Below are positions 1 through 5,176 of a DNA stretch of 5,176 nt, in pieces (position 1 is the first letter of the stretch; each line of letters opens with the position of its first letter). The notes under the pieces were generated by a model. That model did no database searches. It saw only the letters and a list, made by a program, of their open reading frames with translations, and was not told where the DNA came from. This DNA comes from CAZTVF01 sp964616985 (GTDB taxonomy: Bacteria; Planctomycetota; Phycisphaerae; SM23-33): the NCBI GenBank assembly GCA_964616985.1, contig CAZTVF010000206.1, positions 1 through 5,176 on the forward strand. Direction: 5' to 3'. Both the position numbers and the translations under genes were made by a program.

Positions 1-78
1 CTCTGAGATACGCGGTTCGCTCGTCCATGCTGCTTCACTGGACTCATTATCCGCGGCGGGTACGACAGCCGTGGTCAT
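1..78 (-). CDS. Possible N-terminus of a divergent gene leaving the left edge
   Basis: Reading leftwards from an ATG at 76-78, the minus strand stays open for 26 codons to the window edge, beginning MTTAVVPAADNESSE. The peptide is hydrophilic and resembles an unstructured N-terminus, but it matches no family I recognise. The ribosome-binding signal is weak: AAAGGG sits only two bases before the ATG. A second minus-strand start in another frame (ATG at 26-28, MDERTAYLR) is equally open to the edge, so the true start, and even the existence of the gene, is unsettled. If real, positions 79-214 would form a divergent promoter region shared with the fucosidase gene. Confidence 0.15.
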   Translation of the reverse strand, partial: MTTAVVPAADNESSEAAWTSEPRISE

Positions 79-115
79 AGCCCTTTGTCAGTTAGGGACT
101 TGTGAGGAGTGACAG

Positions 116-187
116 ATGTGGTCATGGTGGCGTCTGACGCTTGGTGCGCACCGAATGGGCACTGGCCAAATGCGCATAGATTGTTAG
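116..187 (+). CDS. Putative 23-residue Trp-rich leader peptide
   Basis: An ATG at 116 is preceded by GAGGAG (104-109) with a six-base spacer, the best ribosome binding site in this upstream region. The frame runs 23 codons to a TAG at 185-187 and starts MWSWWRLTL, so three of codons 2-5 are tryptophan. It ends 27 bases before the fucosidase start, and its last half lies inside an inverted repeat. The layout is what a translated leader peptide would look like. However, the frame is very short, its product is not recognised, and an open frame of this length can arise by chance. Seen: start, Shine-Dalgarno, stop. Inferred: any regulatory role. Confidence 0.2.
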   Translation: MWSWWRLTLGAHRMGTGQMRIDC

Positions 188-197
188 GCTAGTGCCC
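143..197 (+). promoter_or_regulatory. Leader RNA hairpin, possible H-type pseudoknot, before the fucosidase RBS
   Basis: Positions 157-167 (GGGCACTGGCC) pair with 187-197 (GGCTAGTGCCC) over 11 base pairs, ten Watson-Crick and one G-U, with a 19-base loop. The stem ends four bases before the AAGGA Shine-Dalgarno (202-206) of the fucosidase gene. A second pairing, 144-150 with 171-177 (core TGCGCA with TGCGCA plus one G-U), places its 3' strand in the loop of the first stem. The two stems can therefore coexist as an H-type pseudoknot. The right arm has no T-run after it, so it is not an intrinsic terminator. A role in controlling translation of the downstream gene is inference. The element could also be a DNA operator, since 143-152 is a perfect 10-bp palindrome. 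Confidence 0.35.
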
Positions 198-201
198 TCT
201 A

Positions 202-206
202 AAGGA
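202..206 (+). promoter_or_regulatory. Ribosome binding site of the GH95 gene
   Basis: AAGGA lies eight bases upstream of the ATG at 215 and supports that start. It sits directly 3' of the inverted repeat that ends at 197. Confidence 0.7.
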
Positions 207-214
207 AAAGCATA

Positions 215-2611
<2,397 letters not shown>

Positions 2612-2618
2612 GACCAAC

Positions 2619-2636
2619 GGTGCGTCCGGATGCGCC
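2619..2636 (+). other. Small hairpin just after the GH95 stop codon
   Basis: Seven bases after the TAG stop, GGTGCGT and ATGCGCC can pair around a CCGG loop, with two G-U pairs that exist only in the plus-strand RNA. No T-run follows, so it is not a convincing terminator. It could protect the 3' end of a processed transcript. A second small hairpin, AGCCGCAAGCGGCT, lies at 2727-2740 in the same gap. Confidence 0.3.
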
Positions 2637-2766
2637 GAGATCCGCGTGCCATGACAGGGGTGATCGCACCATCAGAGGTCATTTACGGGCACGCCTCTTA
2701 CGCCGGAACCTCGCTCTGGACGCCCGAGCCGCAAGCGGCTACAAGTGATCCGGCCGATCCGTCAAC

Positions 2767-2773
2767 AAAGGAG
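2767..2773 (+). promoter_or_regulatory. Ribosome binding site that sets the esterase start at 2780
   Basis: AAAGGAG stands six bases before the ATG at 2780. The same frame is open upstream to an ATG at 2630, but the extra 50 residues are low in hydrophobic content and look like translated intergenic DNA. This strong site therefore decides in favour of the shorter protein. Confidence 0.8.
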
Positions 2774-2779
2774 CCCGCC

Positions 2780-3844
2780 ATGGCCGAGACCGTCTTCTCG
2801 ACGTACTACGATTCACGCAAGAGCTTCCACGATCACTTCGGCCGCTGCGGCAGGGCGATGGGGCTCAAGGCTTCGACGCCCGTGGCGGTGAAGGCGTGGC
2901 AGAAGCGGGCGAGGGCCAAGCTGATCGAACTGCTCGGGCTGGATCGCATGACGCCGGCAACGCCGCAGGCGAAGATGATTGAGTCGGTCGCCTGTGACGG
3001 CTACGTTCGCGAGCACTGGCTGATGCGGACGCAGCGCGACGTGACGATGCCGTTCTACCTGCTCCGCCCAACATCAGTTCGTGGGCCTCTGCCGGCGGTG
3101 ATCTGTCCGCACGGGCACGGTGGGGGAGGCAAGGTGGCCCCGGCCGGCGTGCTGGTCTCGCCCGAGGTGGCCAAGTCGATCCAGGAGCATAACTACGACT
3201 ACGGCGTGCAGTTTGCCCGGGCTGGCCTGATCGCCGTCTGCCCCGACGCCCGTGGCTTCGGCGAGCGGCAGGAGCGAGAGGTCCGCCAATGGGTGCTCAA
3301 CAGCTCGTGCCACTTCCTGAGCATGATGGGCACGCCGCTGGGTATTCCGGTAGCCGGCATGTGGGTCTTCGACCTGATGCGGCTGATGGACTACCTCCAG
3401 ACGCGGCGCGACGTGCAGGCCGATCGCATCGGCTGCGCGGGGCTCTCAGGCGGCGGGCTGCAGACGCTGTTCTTCTCGGCCGTGGACACACGCGTGGCCT
3501 GTGCGGTCGTCAGCGGGTACTTCTACGGCTCGCGTGAGAGCCTGCTGGAGATGCCCGGCAACTGCCCCTGCAACATCGTGCCGCACCTGTGGGAGAACTT
3601 CGACATGGGCGACCTCGGTGCGATGATCGCCCCACGGCCGCTGCTCATCGAGACCGGTGACCAAGACCCGCTCAACGGCGCCTCCGGCGTAAAGAACGTG
3701 CTGCCGCAGGCGGCCATCACCCGCCTCGCCTATCGCGCCCACCAGGCGGCCTCTGTCCTCAAGCACGACATCTTCCCCGGCCCGCACAAGTGGAACGGCC
3801 TCGTCGCCGTGCCGGCAATGAAGGCGTGGCTAACGGGAAGTTGA
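2780..3844 (+). CDS. Alpha/beta hydrolase, dienelactone hydrolase / acetyl-esterase-like
   Basis: This 354-residue protein has an alpha/beta-hydrolase fold with a complete triad. The nucleophile elbow is GCAGLSGGG with Ser223, the acid lies in ETGDQDP (most likely Asp296, Asp294 possible) and the base in FPGPHKWNG (His336). The oxyanion-side motif HGHGGGGK is at residues 111-118, following a strand PLPAVICP. The N-terminal 100 residues form the helical and beta extension seen in Abhydrolase_7 and acetylxylan-esterase-like members of the dienelactone hydrolase group. Length is in the usual range. There is no signal peptide (MAETVFSTYYDSRKSF), so it is likely cytoplasmic. It lies 168 bases after the GH95 gene on the same strand, which suggests removal of acetyl or other ester groups from the same imported glycan; that pairing is inference. 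The substrate cannot be read from sequence, and general esterase or peptidase-like activity remains possible. The start is fixed by a strong Shine-Dalgarno. Confidence 0.88.
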   Translation: MAETVFSTYYDSRKSFHDHFGRCGRAMGLKASTPVAVKAWQKRARAKLIELLGLDRMTPATPQAKMIESVACDGYVREHWLMRTQRDVTMPFYLLRPTSVRGPLPAVICPHGHGGGGKVAPAGVLVSPEVAKSIQEHNYDYGVQFARAGLIAVCPDARGFGERQEREVRQWVLNSSCHFLSMMGTPLGIPVAGMWVFDLMRLMDYLQTRRDVQADRIGCAGLSGGGLQTLFFSAVDTRVACAVVSGYFYGSRESLLEMPGNCPCNIVPHLWENFDMGDLGAMIAPRPLLIETGDQDPLNGASGVKNVLPQAAITRLAYRAHQAASVLKHDIFPGPHKWNGLVAVPAMKAWLTGS

Positions 3845-4097
3845 TCCCCCATCCCTCTGGCCCAGAGAACGGGCAGTCAACGCCGCAGTCGAAGGCGGTG
3901 GATGATCAGTGACGTATGCTCGTCAGGATGATAATCAGCCATGCATATCTCCTAGATTTTAGCTTGCAGGGCCGTCCCGCCCAGCCAATAGGGTAGGTGT
4001 GCCACCACTCCATGCCCGAGAGGATCCTGCGGAAATGTGCAGACGCTTGCCCGGCTGGAGCCGCATCAGTCGGCTTCGGCTGGTATCATGATGTCCC
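3845..4097. other. Intergenic stretch, no supported gene
   Basis: These 253 bases separate the esterase from the RtcB-like gene. A weak five-pair hairpin, CTCTG-GCC-CAGAG, begins 10 bases after the esterase stop (3855-3867) but has no T-run. The only possible coding signal is a 21-codon minus-strand frame at 3877-3942. No tRNA, other RNA gene or convincing promoter was seen. The frames read through 3959-4097 do not resemble any protein I know. Confidence 0.5.
3877..3942 (-). CDS. Tentative 21-residue minus-strand small ORF
   Basis: The minus strand carries AGGAGA (3948-3953), five bases before an ATG at 3940-3942. The frame then runs 21 codons to a TGA at 3877-3879. The peptide begins MADYHPDEHTSLIIH and ends in an Arg-rich tail; it has no recognisable domain. 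It could be a small protein, the broken 5' end of a once longer gene, or chance. Only the ribosome binding site argues for it. Confidence 0.12.
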   Translation of the reverse strand: MADYHPDEHTSLIIHRLRLRR

Positions 4098-4610
4098 ATG
4101 CACCTCGTCAACCTTTCAGCTGAGCCCGAAGGAAAGCTGCGTTCATGGCTGCCGCATGGCTTGAATGCCGAGAAAGTTGTTTTCTTCCCGGACGCGTGCC
4201 CCGGCCGATCCCCTCTGCCCACTGGTGTGGCGGTCTTGCTGCGGCAGCCGGACTGGCGAAGATTTGCGGTCTCGGACTGTGGCTGCGGGATGCGGCTGCT
4301 CCAGAGCGACTGCTCGACGGACGCACTCACGCCAGCCCGGTGGGAAGCTGTCGGGAAGAGGCTCATGGCGAGCAAGGGGAGCTTGGGCGACCTGGGCGGC
4401 GGCAATCACTTCTTGGATGCACTGGAGCCGTACGGAGATACCAGGCTGCATTTCCTCATCCACACGGGCAGCCGCGACGAATCGGGCTTGGTGGACGACT
4501 TGGTGGAACAGCCTGACAGGTTTGACCGCGAGTTCTCGCGAATAGTTGCGTGGGCGACGGAGAAGGAGACCGTCTTTTTCTCATGCCATCTTCGGGTTAT
4601 GAACGACTAA
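4098..4610 (+). CDS. Truncated RtcB-family protein (N-terminal half), probable gene remnant
   Basis: The 170-residue product matches the N-terminal half of RtcB, the Mn2+/GTP-dependent RNA ligase that joins 2',3'-cyclic phosphate (3'-phosphate) and 5'-OH ends in tRNA splicing and RNA repair. Motifs in family order are FFPDACPG (29-36, where family members usually have PDxHxG), SDCGCGM (59-65, metal-ligand Cys63), LGGGNHF (99-105, His104) and HTGSRD (122-127, His122; family form HSGSRG). Similarity ends near residue 155. The protein stops at 170, whereas RtcB is usually about 380-480 residues. The later metal-binding His and the His that becomes guanylylated are therefore absent, and I see no continuation in any frame downstream. 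The start is confined by an in-frame TGA at 4089-4091, and no good Shine-Dalgarno precedes it. Ligase activity is unlikely. It may be a decaying copy or, less likely, a standalone half-domain with another role. Confidence 0.75.
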   Translation: MHLVNLSAEPEGKLRSWLPHGLNAEKVVFFPDACPGRSPLPTGVAVLLRQPDWRRFAVSDCGCGMRLLQSDCSTDALTPARWEAVGKRLMASKGSLGDLGGGNHFLDALEPYGDTRLHFLIHTGSRDESGLVDDLVEQPDRFDREFSRIVAWATEKETVFFSCHLRVMND

Positions 4611-4687
4611 AAGGCCAACATCGTAAGTTTCGCTCAGGCCAGGAATTTAGCGTGAGTCTCTACGCCACAAGAAGCAGTCTTAAATCT

Positions 4688-4714
4688 GCATGTTGTGCAT
4701 GTTGGGCATGTCGT
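4688..4714. repeat. Three tandem 9-bp repeats
   Basis: GCATGTTGT, GCATGTTGG and GCATGTCGT follow one another without gaps at 4688-4696, 4697-4705 and 4706-4714. Copies 1 and 2 differ only at the last base; copy 3 differs from copy 1 at one base. The array is too short for a CRISPR. A slippage-generated microsatellite or a cluster of protein-binding half-sites are both possible. Confidence 0.5.
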
Positions 4715-4730
4715 GCGCAAAACCATGGAC

Positions 4731-4759
4731 AAAAACCGTTACACCGGAGCGGCCTCCGG
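4731..4759 (-). terminator. Probable intrinsic terminator of the zinc-ribbon gene
   Basis: On the minus strand, 16 bases past the stop at 4776, CCGGAG and CTCCGG pair around a GCCG loop (4744-4759). A TTTTT run follows eight bases later (4731-4735). The stem is GC-rich but short, and the T-run is set slightly far back, so it is a moderate rather than a strong candidate. It sits where convergent transcripts would need to be separated. Confidence 0.45.
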
Positions 4760-4775
4760 GTTCGGCGACATGCGA

Positions 4776-5045
4776 CTATACCTTGCTTCCACAATCGCTG
4801 CAATACTTGCCGGCACCCAGCAGCGGATGATCGCAGATCGGGCATCGCCGCAGCAGCTTGCGGCCCTCTCCTCGGAGAGCAACCAAGAGGACCACGATGA
4901 TGGTGATCACCGTCCCCGTCAGGTACTCCTTGTGGATGTACTTGGCACGGTCGATCAGCACAGATGGCGGCGGCGATTCGGGCGAATCCGTAAGTGGGTA
5001 GCGGTGCGCGGTGTGACATGCATCAGGTGGGACGCCTGAATGCAT
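4776..5045 (-). CDS. Small membrane protein with C-terminal zinc ribbon
   Basis: This 89-residue protein has three parts. Residues 1-35 are hydrophilic and Pro-rich. Residues 41-57 (YLTGTVITIIVVLLVAL) form one membrane helix. Residues 68-85 hold four cysteines as CPIC-x10-CSDC, a typical zinc-ribbon pattern. The basic stretch GRKLLRR right after the helix suggests that the zinc ribbon faces the cytoplasm. No specific family or function is recognised; such proteins may anchor partners at the membrane, but that is speculation. Its ATG (5043-5045) is 12 bases after the stop of the gene entering from the right, consistent with an operon, though no clear Shine-Dalgarno is seen at the usual spacing. 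A GTG at codon 29 is an alternative start that keeps both helix and ribbon. Overlapping frames on both strands are open, but only this one gives a coherent domain layout. Confidence 0.65.
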   Translation of the reverse strand: MHSGVPPDACHTAHRYPLTDSPESPPPSVLIDRAKYIHKEYLTGTVITIIVVLLVALRGEGRKLLRRCPICDHPLLGAGKYCSDCGSKV

Positions 5046-5057
5046 CGCACAGCCGGG

Positions 5058-5176
5058 CTATCCTGCATCGTTGAGATCGTACTCCGCGATGATGTAAGGG
5101 TGGTCGGGGTTGAAATGCGTAAGGGTATCGGCGTGCGCAACGATGCCGATGGGGCGGCGTTCGCTTCCTTCGATTC
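5058..5176 (-). CDS. C-terminal end of an unrecognised gene entering from the right edge
   Basis: The minus strand is open from the right edge for 38 codons to a TAG at 5058-5060. The peptide includes ERRPIGIVAHADTLTHF and ends HPYIIAEYDLNDAG. It has a natural residue mix and mostly G or C third codon positions, unlike the Ser/Thr/Arg-rich overlapping minus-strand frame. I do not recognise the family from so short a tail. It lies 12 bases upstream of the zinc-ribbon gene on the same strand, so the two are probably co-transcribed. Confidence 0.5.
   Translation of the reverse strand, partial: IEGSERRPIGIVAHADTLTHFNPDHPYIIAEYDLNDAG

Larger units (their letters stand above)
4611..4775. other. 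Intergenic region between convergent genes
   Basis: These 165 bases separate the ends of the RtcB-like gene (plus) and the zinc-ribbon gene (minus). They hold a 9-bp tandem repeat (4688-4714) and a terminator-like hairpin on the minus strand (4731-4759). A Cys-rich plus-strand open frame crosses the region but looks like a by-product of the repeat and of the antisense gene. No continuation of the RtcB reading frame was found here. Confidence 0.5.

Noticed and set aside
2727..2740. AGCCGCAAGCGGCT hairpin as a terminator between the GH95 and esterase genes
   Set aside because: The stem is five pairs with a tetraloop, no T-run follows, and the downstream gene probably belongs to the same transcript.
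2630..2779. 50-residue N-terminal extension of the esterase
   Set aside because: The ATG at 2780 has a strong Shine-Dalgarno, family similarity begins after it, and the extension is low-complexity and lacks a signal peptide.
3959..4405. 148-residue minus-strand frame across the RtcB-like gene
   Set aside because: Most of it is antisense to the RtcB motifs and it has Ser/Arg-rich shadow composition.
4688..4714. CRISPR-like repeats
   Set aside because: The units are nine bases long and directly adjacent with no spacers.
4680..4775. In-frame continuation of the zinc-ribbon gene past its TAG for 31 codons
   Set aside because: The extension runs through the terminator hairpin and the tandem repeat, and the ribbon is already complete at the TAG; nothing suggests stop-codon readthrough.
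4550..4900. Cys-rich 116-residue plus-strand frame
   Set aside because: Its cysteines come mostly from the tandem 9-bp repeat and its latter half is antisense to the zinc-ribbon gene; it also shows none of the missing RtcB motifs.
4660..5019. 119-residue minus-strand frame overlapping the zinc-ribbon gene
   Set aside because: It has His/Arg/Pro-rich composition with no domain logic, while the overlapping frame has a membrane helix and a four-cysteine ribbon.

Overview
The window is high-GC bacterial DNA with five protein-coding segments that can be supported: two complete carbohydrate-active genes on the plus strand, a truncated RtcB-family gene on the plus strand, and a small zinc-ribbon membrane protein plus the tail of another gene on the minus strand. 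A high-GC heterotroph with sugar-degradation genes that lack signal peptides would fit a planctomycete or other PVC-group bacterium. That assignment is inference from style only; nothing in the window proves it.

Left part (1-2611). The first 214 bases hold no certain gene. A divergent minus-strand gene may start near the left edge, and a 23-codon Trp-rich open frame with a good ribosome binding site (116-187) lies ahead of an 11-bp inverted repeat (157-167 with 187-197). That repeat ends 4 bases before the Shine-Dalgarno of the next gene. The main gene (215-2611) encodes a full-length GH95 alpha-L-fucosidase-type glycoside hydrolase with all expected catalytic residues.

Middle part (2612-4097). 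After a 168-base gap with two small hairpins comes a 354-residue alpha/beta hydrolase (2780-3844) with a Ser-Asp-His triad, similar to dienelactone hydrolase / Abhydrolase_7 / acetyl-esterase-like proteins. Neither enzyme shows an export signal. Together they suggest intracellular processing of an imported, possibly acetylated, fucose-containing oligosaccharide. The 253 bases after the esterase contain no gene I can support; the only item of note is a 21-codon minus-strand open frame with a strong ribosome binding site.

Right part (4098-5176). The RtcB-family gene (4098-4610) keeps the N-terminal metal-binding motifs but lacks the C-terminal half that carries the nucleotidyl-accepting histidine, so it is probably a remnant. 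It converges on a minus-strand pair: the C-terminal end of an unrecognised gene entering from the right edge (stop at 5058) and, 12 bases later, an 89-residue protein with one membrane helix and a C-terminal four-cysteine zinc ribbon. A hairpin plus T-run just past the zinc-ribbon gene (4731-4759) looks like its terminator. A short 9-bp tandem repeat lies at 4688-4714.
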